Assembly: GCA_009929485.1 (NCBI GenBank)
Contig: SAAJ01000001.1
Coordinates: 62,001 to 126,000 of the forward strand
Direction: 5' to 3'
Source of the DNA: Negativicutes bacterium
GTDB taxonomy: Bacteria > Bacillota > Negativicutes > Anaeromusales > Anaeromusaceae
Length of the DNA stretch: 64,000 nucleotides
Positions 26,130-34,590 of the stretch are shown in pieces (within the stretch, counting starts at the first letter, position 1; the number at the start of each line of letters is the position of its first letter). Both the position numbers and the translations under genes were made by a program. A model generated the notes under the pieces. The model was given only the letters and a program-made list of their open reading frames with translations. It did no database searches and had not been told where the DNA came from.

Positions 26130-26657
26130 ATGAGCCAAAGCAAACTAGGACAAGAAATCAAAGACTGGGTTGTATCAATCGCTATTGCGTTGATACTTGC
26201 TTTTTTTATTCGTTATTTTATCGTTGAACTGTATTTAGTCGAAGGACCGTCTATGCGTCCTACGTTGATTAATAGCGAACGCCTGGTGGTCAATAAATTC
26301 ATTTATCGTTTTCAACAACCCGCCAAAGGCGAGGTTATTGTTTTCCGTTATCCGCGGGACCCCAGTCGTGATTTCATCAAGCGCGTTATTGCCGTTGCAG
26401 GCGATACGATTGAAATTAAGGATGGCCGGGTGTTTGTCAACGGTCAGTTGCAAAATGAAGAGTACATTTTAGAGAAGACGCGTGGTTCTTATCCTTTGTC
26501 TACCGTGCCGGAAGGCCATATCTTTGTGATGGGCGACAACCGGAACAATTCGGAGGACAGCCGTTTCCGCGATGTAGGCTTTGTTTCCTTGGATATGGTA
26601 AAAGGCAAGGCGATTATGGTGTTTTGGCCTTTGGATCAGTTGAAACAACTGCCTTAA
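26130..26657 (+). CDS. lepB: Signal peptidase I
   Basis: A 175-residue type I signal peptidase with one N-terminal membrane segment (about residues 13-32). The catalytic Ser41 is in EGPSMRPTL and Lys84 in DFIKRVIAVAGD. VFVMGDNRNNSEDSR is the box E signature. It cleaves signal peptides on the outer face of the membrane. ATG 26130 is used; a TTG nine bases upstream is less likely. Ribosome site GGGGGT is somewhat far. Confidence 0.95.
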   Translation: MSQSKLGQEIKDWVVSIAIALILAFFIRYFIVELYLVEGPSMRPTLINSERLVVNKFIYRFQQPAKGEVIVFRYPRDPSRDFIKRVIAVAGDTIEIKDGRVFVNGQLQNEEYILEKTRGSYPLSTVPEGHIFVMGDNRNNSEDSRFRDVGFVSLDMVKGKAIMVFWPLDQLKQLP

Positions 26658-26682
26658 GAGCGTTAAAAACGCGGAGGATTTC

Positions 26683-27573
26683 ATGAAACAAAGACATATT
26701 CATTGGTTCCCGGGGCATATGGCCAAGGCGCACAGGGTCATCCGAGAGCAGTTGAAACTAGTGGACGTAGTGGTAGAATTGCTGGACGCCCGTATTCCAA
26801 GAGGCAGCGCTAATCCGTTGCTGACGGAATGGACTGTAGGGAAACAACGCCTTATCGTTTTGAACAAGGCGGACTTGGCGGACCCGGCGTTAACGGAAGA
26901 GTGGCTGCGGTATTTCAAGACGCAAGGATTTACGGCGATTGCCTTGGATTCTTCCGGCAAGAAGAATATTAAGCCCTTTATCCATCGCATTGAAGAGGCT
27001 GGCGCAGCCAAAGTGCAAAAGCTGGCGGCTAAAGGCATACGGAACCATCCGGTGCGGGCGATGATTTTGGGAGTGCCCAATGTAGGGAAATCTTCCTTGA
27101 TTAATCGTCTTTTGGGAGTGGCTACCGTTCGGACCGGGGACAAAGCGGGTGTTACCCGAGGACAGCAATGGCTGAAAATCGGCAAGTCCGTGGAACTCTT
27201 GGATATGCCTGGAGTGCTGTGGCCGCGTATGGATGATCAGGATATTGCTATCTTGCTGGCTTTGACCGGAGCTTTGAACGACTATGTCTATGATATGGAA
27301 CTGGTAATCGATCATTTCCTGGGTTGGATGCGGGAGCATCAGCCGCAGTTTCTGGCGGAACGTTATAAACTAGAATTGCCTTTACCTCCCGACACCGAAG
27401 AACTTCTGCGTCAAATTGCTGTGCGGCGGGGCTGTCTGCGAGCCGGCGGCGTAGTGGATTTGGAAAAAACGAGGCGCATTGTTTTGGGCGAACTGCGGGA
27501 TGGTAAGCTAGGCAGATTGACCCTGGAGTATCCGCCTTTACAAGAGCAGCCAACGGAATTACCAGCAGAATAA
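26683..27573 (+). CDS. rbgA: Ribosome biogenesis GTPase RbgA (YlqF)
   Basis: A 296-residue circularly permuted GTPase. It begins IHWFPGHMAKA, then NKADLAD (G4), GVPNVGKSSLINRL (G1) and DMPGVLWPR (G3), the order G4-G5-G1-G3 that marks the YlqF/YawG family. It drives late 50S assembly. GCGGAGGA precedes the ATG. A terminator follows. Confidence 0.97.
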   Translation: MKQRHIHWFPGHMAKAHRVIREQLKLVDVVVELLDARIPRGSANPLLTEWTVGKQRLIVLNKADLADPALTEEWLRYFKTQGFTAIALDSSGKKNIKPFIHRIEEAGAAKVQKLAAKGIRNHPVRAMILGVPNVGKSSLINRLLGVATVRTGDKAGVTRGQQWLKIGKSVELLDMPGVLWPRMDDQDIAILLALTGALNDYVYDMELVIDHFLGWMREHQPQFLAERYKLELPLPPDTEELLRQIAVRRGCLRAGGVVDLEKTRRIVLGELRDGKLGRLTLEYPPLQEQPTELPAE

Positions 27574-27577
27574 TAGG

Positions 27578-27609
27578 AGAAAAACCGCTTTTGCGGTTTT
27601 TCTTTTTTT
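27578..27609 (+). terminator. Terminator after rbgA
   Basis: AGAAAAACCGC/GCGGTTTTTCT with loop TTTT, followed by a seven-T run. Confidence 0.92.
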
Positions 27610-27698
27610 CTTAGGTCTAGGCAAAAAGGAATTACCCGAAGAAAATAGAAATGATACATAAAACAGCGCGAAGGCGGCGCGGCAGGAAGGAATGGCAG

Positions 27699-28487
27699 AT
27701 GACGCAGAAAAAAACGATTACGGAAATTCGCGAATTGTTGCAGGCGGAGGAAATTAATGCGCAGTTATTTGCAGAACTGCAAGCCGATCCTCGTAAAGGC
27801 GTCCAGCAGCTTTTAACCGCGCGGGAGCGTCGTATGCAACGTCAGCAGGAAGAACAAGACAGGCTTTATGAAATGGGCCGTTACGAGCGCCTTTGGCGTC
27901 AAAAAGGCATAGAGCGTATCTGCGGCGTTGATGAAGCAGGCCGGGGACCGCTAGCTGGCCCGGTGGCGGTTGCTGCTGTTATTTTGCCTTCAGACTGCTT
28001 AATAATAGGCATTAATGATTCCAAAAAGCTGTCCCCTTTGCAGCGGGACAGGCTGTATGAGGAAGTCCAGCGACAGGCTCTGGCAATTTCGCTGGTATGG
28101 GTGAAACCGGAGGAAATTGATCAGTATAATATTTATCAGGCTACGGTACGGGGGATGGAACGGGCGGTGCGCCAGTTGCAGCCGGCGCCGCAGGCGATCC
28201 TGGCTGATGCGGTGGACTTAAAGCGTTTAGACATTCCTTGTCAGGCGCTGATTCATGGGGACGCCTTGAGCGCTTCCATCGCAGCGGCTTCTATTGTGGC
28301 TAAAGTGGAGCGAGATCGGCTGATGGCGAAACTGGATGAACAATATCCGGGATATTCCTTGAGGGAACACAAGGGATACGGTACGGCGGAGCATATGGCG
28401 GCGCTGCAAAAATTGGGGCCGTCGCCGATTCACCGGAAAACCTTTGAGCCCATTCGCTCGATGCTGGCGGGGAGGGATGCGCGATGA
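27699..28487 (+). CDS. rnhB: Ribonuclease HII
   Basis: A 262-residue RNase H2-type enzyme. CGVDEAGRGPLAGPVAVAAVIL contains the DE catalytic pair, DSKKLSP the next element, LADAVDLK the third aspartate and HGDALSASIAAASIVAKVERD the fourth. The N-terminal 75 residues are the helical extension seen in Firmicute RnhB. ATG 27699 is seven bases after GGAAGGA. It overlaps the next gene by ATGA. Confidence 0.96.
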   Translation: MTQKKTITEIRELLQAEEINAQLFAELQADPRKGVQQLLTARERRMQRQQEEQDRLYEMGRYERLWRQKGIERICGVDEAGRGPLAGPVAVAAVILPSDCLIIGINDSKKLSPLQRDRLYEEVQRQALAISLVWVKPEEIDQYNIYQATVRGMERAVRQLQPAPQAILADAVDLKRLDIPCQALIHGDALSASIAAASIVAKVERDRLMAKLDEQYPGYSLREHKGYGTAEHMAALQKLGPSPIHRKTFEPIRSMLAGRDAR

Positions 28488-28798
28488 ACGGCAAGAAAGG
28501 CGAAGACGATCTAAAAAAAGAGGAGATCCAACGGCGTCAAGCTATTGCCATGCGCTATGAAGCCGGCGTTACGACGGCACCGAAAGTGGTTGCTAAAGGA
28601 GCCGGCTATTTGGCCGAGCAAATCTTAGATACAGCCCGCCGTCATGGCGTGCCGGTTTATCAGAACAAAACACTTACGGCGATGTTGATGGCAGTGCATT
28701 TGGACCGGGAAATTCCTGCGGAACTATATCAGGCTGTGGCTGAAGTATTAGCTTACGTTTACCGCGTAGACCAGCGCCTTGGCCGGCGGAGGGCGTGA
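28484..28798 (+). CDS. FlhB C-terminal-like protein (YlqH family)
   Basis: A 104-residue soluble protein matching only the cytoplasmic tail of FlhB (YEAGVTTAPKVVAKGAGYLAEQILDTARRHGVPVYQNKTLTAMLMAVHLDREIPAELYQAVAEVLAYVY). The autocleavage motif NPTH of true FlhB is replaced by TTAP, so no self-cleavage is expected. It has no membrane domain, and its function is unknown. It lies between rnhB and yraN with overlapping or touching ends, as in many Firmicutes. Confidence 0.9.
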   Translation: MNGKKGEDDLKKEEIQRRQAIAMRYEAGVTTAPKVVAKGAGYLAEQILDTARRHGVPVYQNKTLTAMLMAVHLDREIPAELYQAVAEVLAYVYRVDQRLGRRRA

Positions 28799-28799
28799 G

Positions 28800-29159
28800 A
28801 TGGCCCGGCATCTGGCCTTTGGTTTATCCGGCGAAGAATGTGCGGCTGACTGGCTGGCCAAGGAAGGCTATGTTATTTTAGAGCGACGCTTTCGTTGTCC
28901 GATGGGGGAAATAGATATTATTGCCCGCCAGGGACGCATCATCGTTTTTGTAGAAGTAAAAGCAAGACACAGCGCTGGATATGGCAGTCCGGCGGAGGCT
29001 GTTACTTGGGGCAAACAGCGGAAATTGCTGCGCACGGCGCAGCTGTGGCTGCTGCAAAAGGGTTTGACCGAAGCGGCCTGCCGCATGGATGTAATTGAAG
29101 TGCTGCAGCAAGAAGAAGCTCCGGTGATTCATCATATACCCAATGCTTTTGGCATGTAG
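28800..29159 (+). CDS. YraN family (UPF0102) nuclease-fold protein
   Basis: A 119-residue protein with GLSGEECAADWLAKEGYVILERRFRCPMGEIDIIARQGRIIVFVEVKAR. The E-ID-EVK pattern is the Holliday-junction-resolvase-like core of UPF0102. The role is unproven. ATG 28800 follows GGAGGGCG; a TTG at 28779 inside the previous gene is less likely. Confidence 0.92.
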   Translation: MARHLAFGLSGEECAADWLAKEGYVILERRFRCPMGEIDIIARQGRIIVFVEVKARHSAGYGSPAEAVTWGKQRKLLRTAQLWLLQKGLTEAACRMDVIEVLQQEEAPVIHHIPNAFGM

Positions 29160-29174
29160 GGGCAAATACAGCAA

Positions 29175-29209
29175 GGCCGGCTCTACGTCAACAGACGGAG
29201 AGCCGGCTT
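29175..29209 (+). terminator. GC-rich hairpin after yraN
   Basis: Perfect GCCGGCTCT/AGAGCCGGC stem with a 14-base loop and only a weak T tail. It could be a terminator or mRNA stabiliser. Confidence 0.45.
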
Positions 29210-29230
29210 CTCGCATGGGGGGGATGTGTT

Positions 29231-30766
29231 TTGTACGCGCAAACTTTTGGTTGCGCCACCTGCGGTATTGAGGGCGTGCCTATTACCGTCGAGGTGGATT
29301 TATCAAATGGGCTGCCTGCCTTTGAAATTGTCGGCTTGGCGGACACGGCGGTACGAGAGGCTAGGGAGAGAGTGAGGGCGGCGGTGCGGAACGCTGGTTT
29401 TGAATTTCCGGCGCGGCGCATTACGGCCAATTTGGCGCCTGCGGATATGCGTAAAGAAGGGGCTGCTTTGGATTTGCCGCTAGCCTTAGGGCTTTTAGCG
29501 GGAACCGGGCAGCTGCAGCCGGACGATATTCGCGGCATTGTTTCGATGGGCGAGCTGTCTCTTGAGGGCTTGGTGCGCCCTGTGCCGGGTGTTTTAGCAA
29601 TGGTAGACGCCTGCCGCAAGGCGGGAATCCAGACGGTATATGTGCCGCAGGAGAATTTGCAGGAGGCGGCGCTGGTAACTGGCGTACAGGCTTTTGGCGT
29701 AGCTTCCTTACAGGCATTGATGGAGCATCTGCAAAAGAAAAAGCTGTTGCTGCCGGCGGATGCGGCAGAGATGGCTCAAAGCATGTCTCCTGTGTTGGCT
29801 GGAGGGGATTTTGCCGAAGTACAAGGGCAGCAAGGCGCGAAACGAGCTTTAGAGATTGCGGCGGCCGGTAAACACAATGTTTTATTAAGCGGCCCGCCAG
29901 GGACCGGAAAAACGATGCTGGCGCGGCGGCTTCCTTCCATTTTGCCGACGCTTACGCCAGAGGAAGCGCTGGAAGTAACTCGCATTTATAGTATTGCAGG
30001 GTTACTGCCGCGAGAAGCCGGTCTTGTTCAACAACGCCCCTTCAGGCAGCCCCATCATACGATCTCGATGGCTGGCTTGGTAGGCGGCGGTTCGGTGCCG
30101 CGTCCGGGAGAAATTACCCTAAGTCATCGCGGCGTACTATTTCTTGACGAACTGCCTGAGTTCTCGCGTCAGGTCCTGGAGGTATTGCGTCAACCTTTGG
30201 AAGAGGGGCGCGTTTCCATCGCCAGAGCCCAGGGGAATTATACGTTTCCGGCCTCGTTTTTGCTGATAGCAGCCAGAAATCCCTGTCCGTGCGGCTGGTT
30301 TGGCTCCCAAGGGCCGCATATTTGCAAGTGCAGCGACGGAGAAATCCGGCGGTATCAAAAGCGTCTTTCCGGTCCCTTGCTGGATCGTATTGATCTGCGA
30401 GTTGAGGTGGCGCCGCTTTCGTATGGTGAAATGAAGAGCAGCGTAAAAACGGAAAGCTCGGCTTGCATACGCCAGCGAGTGGAACGGGCCAGAGCGCTTC
30501 AAAAAGAACGTTTTGGAGCTGGCGGGACGTTAGTAAACGCAGCGATGACACACAGCCAAATTTTGCAGTATTGTCATTTGAGTACGGAAGCGGAGCGGCT
30601 GTTGGCTCAGGCTTTTCAAAAACTGGGCATGAGCGCGCGCTCCCACGATCGCCTGCTGAAAGTAGCTAGAACTATTGCCGATTTAGACTCTAGCGAAGGC
30701 ATTGAGATACAGCACATCGCCGAAGCGGTGCAATTGCGCGGCGGCGAAGAACTGGAAGGCTTGTAA
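29231..30766 (+). CDS. comM: ComM/YifB family Mg-chelatase-like AAA ATPase
   Basis: A 511-residue protein. The N-terminal domain (about 1-165) starts YAQTFGCATCGIEGVPITVEVDLSNGLPAFEIVGLAD. Walker A GPPGTGKTMLARRLPSILP is near residue 220 and GVLFLDELPEF is Walker B near 305. A zinc-like CPCGWFGSQGPHICKC follows near 355. In competent bacteria ComM is a branch-migration helicase that extends integration of transforming DNA, which fits the pilus genes at 39324. It starts at TTG 29231 after a G-rich ribosome site. Confidence 0.93.
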   Translation: MYAQTFGCATCGIEGVPITVEVDLSNGLPAFEIVGLADTAVREARERVRAAVRNAGFEFPARRITANLAPADMRKEGAALDLPLALGLLAGTGQLQPDDIRGIVSMGELSLEGLVRPVPGVLAMVDACRKAGIQTVYVPQENLQEAALVTGVQAFGVASLQALMEHLQKKKLLLPADAAEMAQSMSPVLAGGDFAEVQGQQGAKRALEIAAAGKHNVLLSGPPGTGKTMLARRLPSILPTLTPEEALEVTRIYSIAGLLPREAGLVQQRPFRQPHHTISMAGLVGGGSVPRPGEITLSHRGVLFLDELPEFSRQVLEVLRQPLEEGRVSIARAQGNYTFPASFLLIAARNPCPCGWFGSQGPHICKCSDGEIRRYQKRLSGPLLDRIDLRVEVAPLSYGEMKSSVKTESSACIRQRVERARALQKERFGAGGTLVNAAMTHSQILQYCHLSTEAERLLAQAFQKLGMSARSHDRLLKVARTIADLDSSEGIEIQHIAEAVQLRGGEELEGL

Positions 30767-30796
30767 GTTGATAAAACGCAAGGCGTGCGGGAGTTA

Positions 30797-31192
30797 TCAG
30801 CTGAGAGACTTAACACAGTTTTTTCCGCTTGCTTTGGCCAAGTATAAACTTTGATCAGCTCGCAGAATTAGCGTCGTGACAGTATCTCCAGCTTTTAGAT
30901 GACTAAGACCTAAACTTGCGGTTATGCTAAGGTGAGCGTCGGCATGGTCTTGCTTGACATGAAATGAATTATTAGCGATAGAGGTACGGATTCGCTCTGA
31001 AATATCCCAGGCAATATGGGGTGCTACATCCGCTAAAGCAACAATAAATTCCTCGCCTCCATAACGACCAACTGTATCTTGCGAGCGGGTTGAAGCAGTT
31101 AGGATTGCCGCAACTTGCTGCAGGACCATGTCGCCCGCTTGATGGCCAAGATGATCGTTGACCGCCTTGAAATTGTCCAGATCAATCATCAA
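30797..31192 (-). pseudogene. Truncated GGDEF (diguanylate cyclase) domain remnant
   Basis: About 132 codons that encode only the middle and end of a GGDEF domain: MIDLDNFKAVNDHLGHQAGDMVL, the inhibitory-site motif RSQD five residues before GGEEF, and a normal C-terminus (ADQSLYLAKASGKN). A TAA lies five codons upstream of the first visible GGDEF residues. The N-terminal part of the domain, any sensor and a ribosome site are missing. The GGEEF active site itself is intact, so the decay looks recent. It is convergent with comM. Confidence 0.8.
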
Positions 31193-31477
31193 TATTGAAT
31201 GAGTTTATACTGTTGATAATCAAGGGGAGAATACTTCACTTGTAATCATCCTTTCGTAAAGAAGAAAAAGGAAATAGATGCTATTCTTGTTGATTAGTGG
31301 AAAAATACGACAGGATGTAAAAAAAACCTTTAAGTATGGGGAAATGAGAGCTAATTAATTACTATCATAAGGGAAACTGAACCGACTTCTTGCGCGGCGA
31401 AGAAGTTGAAAGCTAGAAAAAAGATAATTTATTTAGGCGTAAAATGAAAAATAGATTACCCTTTGGTAACTATAAAA
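31193..31477. other. AT-rich intergenic region
   Basis: About 285 bases much richer in A and T than the neighbourhood. It lies between the broken GGDEF gene and the promoter of the sensor-GGDEF fusion. I see no gene, no further GGDEF or sensor remnant, and no clear inverted repeats of an insertion sequence. Confidence 0.6.
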
Positions 31478-31486
31478 TGTTATAAT
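31478..31486 (+). promoter_or_regulatory. Extended -10 promoter for the sensor-GGDEF gene
   Basis: TGTTATAAT is a TGnTATAAT extended -10 with no good -35. It lies 62 bases before the start codon. Confidence 0.6.
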
Positions 31487-31548
31487 ATCCACTGTCCAGA
31501 TTGTGAAAAAGCATTCGCGAGCGTGCAGCTGCGTGCAAAGAGGGTTAT

Positions 31549-33321
31549 ATGAGATATTGGCTAGGGAGCTTATGCAAAAGGATTTTGGTAGTATTGGTTT
31601 GGGGCAATTTGCTGTTTGGAGGCCAAGTTTTTGCCAATCCTGAGGAAAGACATATTCTGATTTTAAATGGATTTTCTCCTGGTTTTGCTGCGGTGGAAGG
31701 GTTTAACAGCGGTTTAAAAAGAGAATTTCAACGGCAGCCGGACTATATTGCCTCGTATTCTTATGAATATCTTGATATAGCGCGCTTTAATCAAGAAGGA
31801 TATTTAGAAGAATGCGCCAGGCATTTTCAAGTAAAATATGAAAAACAAAAGCCGGATCTGATTGTCGCTGGAGATACAGTAACACAATTCTTGGGGGACT
31901 ATTCGCAGCAAGTATTTCCTGACGTGCCTATTGTCGCCTTGCAACCGCTTGAAACCAAAGAGATAGCAGCCAATATAACCTGGGTAGGTAATTTCCGAGA
32001 CGACCTGAGTAAAAACATCGAACTCATTTTAAAAATAAAGCCTTCTGCGAAAAAGATCGTAATTATTGCTGGCGATTCGATCTTGGAACGTGAGGTTATT
32101 GAAGCGTTTTTGCCCTTGGCAAGTCAATATGAAGATCAGGCGGAGCTAGTATTTACCAACAATCTCTCTCGAGAGGCCATGGTAGCTGAAGTAGAAGAGG
32201 GCGGCGAAGATAGTGCGGTATTATTTTTGAGCTGTCTTGTGGATATAACGGGGCAACGCTACGCTTCGGATCAGGTTTTAAAAGAACTATCTCAAGTGGC
32301 TAAGGGTCCGATCTATACAACGGATGCATCATTTCTTGGTCAAGGGACTGTAGGCGGATATCAGCGAAACTGGAGTGCCGCAGGGGAAGAAGCAGCCCGA
32401 GCAGGCATAGCTGTTCTTAAAGGCGAAGAATATCTTAAAGAGGATCCTTCGTTGAATACGTATGCCTTTGATGGGCGGGAATTAAAAAAATGGCATATTG
32501 ATAAAGCTCTTTTACCGGCAGATAGTGTGGTACAATATAAAGAGCCATCGTTTTGGGAGCGTTATGAAGGGTGGCTCTTTAGCGGTGGAGCAATTCTTTT
32601 CGCAAGTGTTTTTATTTTATACCTGCTGCTTAACCGTTCACGAAGAAACGCGGCGGAAGAAAAAATAAAACAGATTAACCGAATGCTGGAGAAAAAACTT
32701 CAAGAGAGAACTGTGGAACTGCAAAAGATGGAAGCCGAATTATCGCGTTTCAAAATAGAGCAGGAAGCGGTCAAGGAAAATAGCGCCGAAGTTAACTATG
32801 AACTGGATTTTGCCGCGAAGCCGGACCAACTTACGGGAATTTATAACCGGCGCTATATTCTAAAGCGAATTGAAGAAGAGTTAGCGCAGTTTTCACAAGA
32901 AGCCTGCACTTTTTCCTTAGCCCTTGCAGATGTTGACTTCTTTAAAAAAGTCAACGACGAATATGGCCATGAGGTAGGAGATAAGGTTCTTTTAATGGTT
33001 GCCGGTATGTTAAAAAGCTCTCTTAGAAAGCAGGATGTTGTTGCTAGATGGGGCGGGGAAAAATTCTTGGTATTGCTGCCTGAAACTACTAGCGAGCAGG
33101 CGCAGCAGCTGCTAGAGGGTGTACGTGAACAAATCGCTCAAACTGGATTGTGGGATGAAGAGCGCAATATACAGGTTACAGTGACGTTAGGGATTGCAGC
33201 GATGCAGAAAGGAGAAACGATTGATGCGGTCATGAATTACGCGGATATTGCGTTGTATAGAGGAAAGAAAAACGGTCGAAATTGTGTAATTGTAAACAAT
33301 GGAACAATGAAAGATTTTTAA
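31549..33321 (+). CDS. Periplasmic ABC_sub_bind-type sensor fused to a degenerate GGDEF domain
   Basis: A 590-residue membrane protein. Residues 1-29 form a signal peptide (ending GQVFA). Residues 33-330 resemble the ABC_sub_bind/COG2984 periplasmic binding fold (HILILNGFSPGFAAVEGFNSGLKREF, LIVAGDTVTQFL). One membrane segment is near 341-362, followed by a coiled coil (365-415) and a GGDEF domain (about 425-585). The active loop reads GGEKF instead of GGDEF/GGEEF, replacing the metal- or catalysis-linked acidic residue with Lys. The c-di-GMP inhibitory site RKQD is kept five residues before it. It may therefore bind c-di-GMP rather than make it, or be a weak cyclase. It is probably cotranscribed with the next gene. 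Confidence 0.87.
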   Translation: MRYWLGSLCKRILVVLVWGNLLFGGQVFANPEERHILILNGFSPGFAAVEGFNSGLKREFQRQPDYIASYSYEYLDIARFNQEGYLEECARHFQVKYEKQKPDLIVAGDTVTQFLGDYSQQVFPDVPIVALQPLETKEIAANITWVGNFRDDLSKNIELILKIKPSAKKIVIIAGDSILEREVIEAFLPLASQYEDQAELVFTNNLSREAMVAEVEEGGEDSAVLFLSCLVDITGQRYASDQVLKELSQVAKGPIYTTDASFLGQGTVGGYQRNWSAAGEEAARAGIAVLKGEEYLKEDPSLNTYAFDGRELKKWHIDKALLPADSVVQYKEPSFWERYEGWLFSGGAILFASVFILYLLLNRSRRNAAEEKIKQINRMLEKKLQERTVELQKMEAELSRFKIEQEAVKENSAEVNYELDFAAKPDQLTGIYNRRYILKRIEEELAQFSQEACTFSLALADVDFFKKVNDEYGHEVGDKVLLMVAGMLKSSLRKQDVVARWGGEKFLVLLPETTSEQAQQLLEGVREQIAQTGLWDEERNIQVTVTLGIAAMQKGETIDAVMNYADIALYRGKKNGRNCVIVNNGTMKDF

Positions 33322-33335
33322 AAAGGAGAGTCAAT

Positions 33336-33686
33336 ATGCAGTTTCCGAGACAACAAGAAAGACAAATGCAGCTTACGGCAAAAACATTAGTTAAGGGGGA
33401 CAATCGAATCTATCGGGTGCAAAATCCGTTTCGGACCGAATTTTCGTTGTCCATTTATTTCTTTCTTAAATGGCACCTGTCTAAATCCATAAAAACGGTA
33501 TCCACGGCGAACCCTAAAGCCAATATTCTTTTTGGCAGGATTGGCGGTTCTTGGTGGAAGCCGCAGTTCCATGTTATTATTGGCGGCAGGACCAAGAAAG
33601 CGGTATTGGCTGCTGCCGAGATGCTGCAAAATGAAATGAACGGAAAAAAGAATAAAAAAGAGGATAAAAAAGAAAACGCAAAATAA
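33336..33686 (+). CDS. Hypothetical basic protein downstream of the GGDEF sensor
   Basis: A 116-residue protein I do not recognise. It has a mixed hydrophobic central region (SLSIYFFLKWHLSK; NILFGRIGGSWWKPQFHVIIGG) and a very Lys-rich tail (KKNKKEDKKENAK). No confident membrane helix or signal peptide. ATG 33336 follows AAAAGGAGAG and lies 14 bases after the GGDEF stop, so the two are probably one operon ending at the terminator at 33688. It could be a partner of the sensor protein; there is no direct evidence. Confidence 0.7.
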   Translation: MQFPRQQERQMQLTAKTLVKGDNRIYRVQNPFRTEFSLSIYFFLKWHLSKSIKTVSTANPKANILFGRIGGSWWKPQFHVIIGGRTKKAVLAAAEMLQNEMNGKKNKKEDKKENAK

Positions 33687-33687
33687 A

Positions 33688-33728
33688 AAGTAAGCCGGCA
33701 GTGAACATACTGTCGGCTTACTTTTCTT
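33688..33728 (+). terminator. Terminator after the GGDEF operon
   Basis: AAGTAAGCCG...CGGCTTACTT stem with CAGT/ACTG inside and tail TTCTT. Confidence 0.85.
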
Positions 33729-34173
33729 ATCCTGATTGCAGCCGTTTGGGAAGCACCGCAAGCATTTGCTTGTTGGATCTTTTCCTGCAAGAGTCGTACT
33801 TGCAACGGCTCATACCATTGTGACTCGCCTTCTCTGCTGGTATGACGGCCTTAGCTGCCGCTCAGGATGCAGAGCTGCCAGACGAGAGTGCTGGAAGTGG
33901 ACGATTTGATCTTCCATCCCAGTTGCTGGAACCAAATGGTCCTCTTCTTAGTTAAAGAATATCATCAAAAAGACAAAAGTCAATCAGGGAAAAACGATAT
34001 TAAGCAAAAAAATAAAAACCAACAAGGAGATATGAGAAAAACGAACACAAGTGGCTTCTCATACTAAATAGATAATTATTTTCTTGCAATTTTTTGTGTT
34101 CTATGATATTCTTAACAAGATCATTAGCAGGAATTTCCAAAAAACGTGAAGCAGATGCTGTAACTCTTCTCGT
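33729..34173. other. Intergenic region without an assured gene
   Basis: About 445 bases. On the minus strand an open stretch (about 33850 to 33722) reads like protein (SREGESQWYEPLQVRLLQEK and on), but it has no ribosome site and runs into a terminator. It may be the decayed end of a gene. The rest shows no convincing coding signal. Confidence 0.4.
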
Positions 34174-34245
34174 CGTGACTGGTAGCAATGTGAGATGGTC
34201 TCGGTAAAGGAAATGGTTTAGCCCGACCATGTTACCAGAAGCACG
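34174..34245 (+). ncRNA. Candidate structured leader RNA upstream of a 56-residue protein
   Basis: Four nested helices can form: CGTG/CACG, CTGGTA/TACCAG, ATGGTC/GACCAT and GGTAAA/TTTA(g)CC, closed by a short purine-rich loop. An asymmetric internal loop of ten versus two bases interrupts them. The element ends six bases before the AGGAGGAG ribosome site. It looks like a folded 5' leader; I cannot match it to a known class. Confidence 0.5.
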
Positions 34246-34263
34246 CATAAAGGAGGAGAGAAA

Positions 34264-34434
34264 ATGGATCATCGCATTCAACAAATGCAACAGAAGTTAG
34301 CATTTTTGGGATATCGGCGTTATCAGATTCAAAGAATCATGGAAGAAAGTAACGGCTCGCATGAGCAGTTGCTTTTGGATTTGCAAAAATATGAAGTTCT
34401 TGGCGCGGATTACGTACAAGGATATAGTAAATAA
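34264..34434 (+). CDS. Small 56-residue protein of unknown function
   Basis: Short gene starting MDHRIQQMQQKLAFLGYRRY and ending DLQKYEVLGADYVQGYSK. Predicted mostly helical, polar and without membrane segment. A strong AAAGGAGGAGAG precedes the ATG and a terminator follows 19 bases after the stop, so it looks like a genuine single-gene unit. Its long leader can fold. I do not recognise the family. Confidence 0.75.
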   Translation: MDHRIQQMQQKLAFLGYRRYQIQRIMEESNGSHEQLLLDLQKYEVLGADYVQGYSK

Positions 34435-34452
34435 CTATCCCTGTGTAAGGGA

Positions 34453-34484
34453 AAAAGAGTTAGCGAAAGCTGACTCTTTTTTTA
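34453..34484 (+). terminator. Terminator of the 56-residue gene
   Basis: AAAAGAGTTAGC/GCTGACTCTTTT stem (one mismatch) with GAAA loop and T run. Confidence 0.88.
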
Positions 34485-34590
34485 TAGACAATTATGTCTG
34501 GAGAGGAGAAATTTGAAAATAGTGTGACACAGTTCTGATGAAAAGGTATAATAAAATTAAATTGACTTGAAAAGACAAGGGGGCAAGGAC

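Noticed and set aside
31278-31358. 26-codon frame in the AT-rich gap, preceded by AAGGAAAT
   Set aside because: Too short and weakly supported to call a gene.
33867-34067. Open frame of 66 codons after the GGDEF operon
   Set aside because: No ribosome site, odd composition and no recognisable family; it is probably chance.
34174-34245. Possible ZTP (pfl) riboswitch, because TCGTGACTGG resembles its conserved 5' part
   Set aside because: The conserved 3' half of that class (CCGCCTGGGCA-like) is absent and the downstream gene is not purine- or folate-related. It is kept only as an unnamed structured leader.
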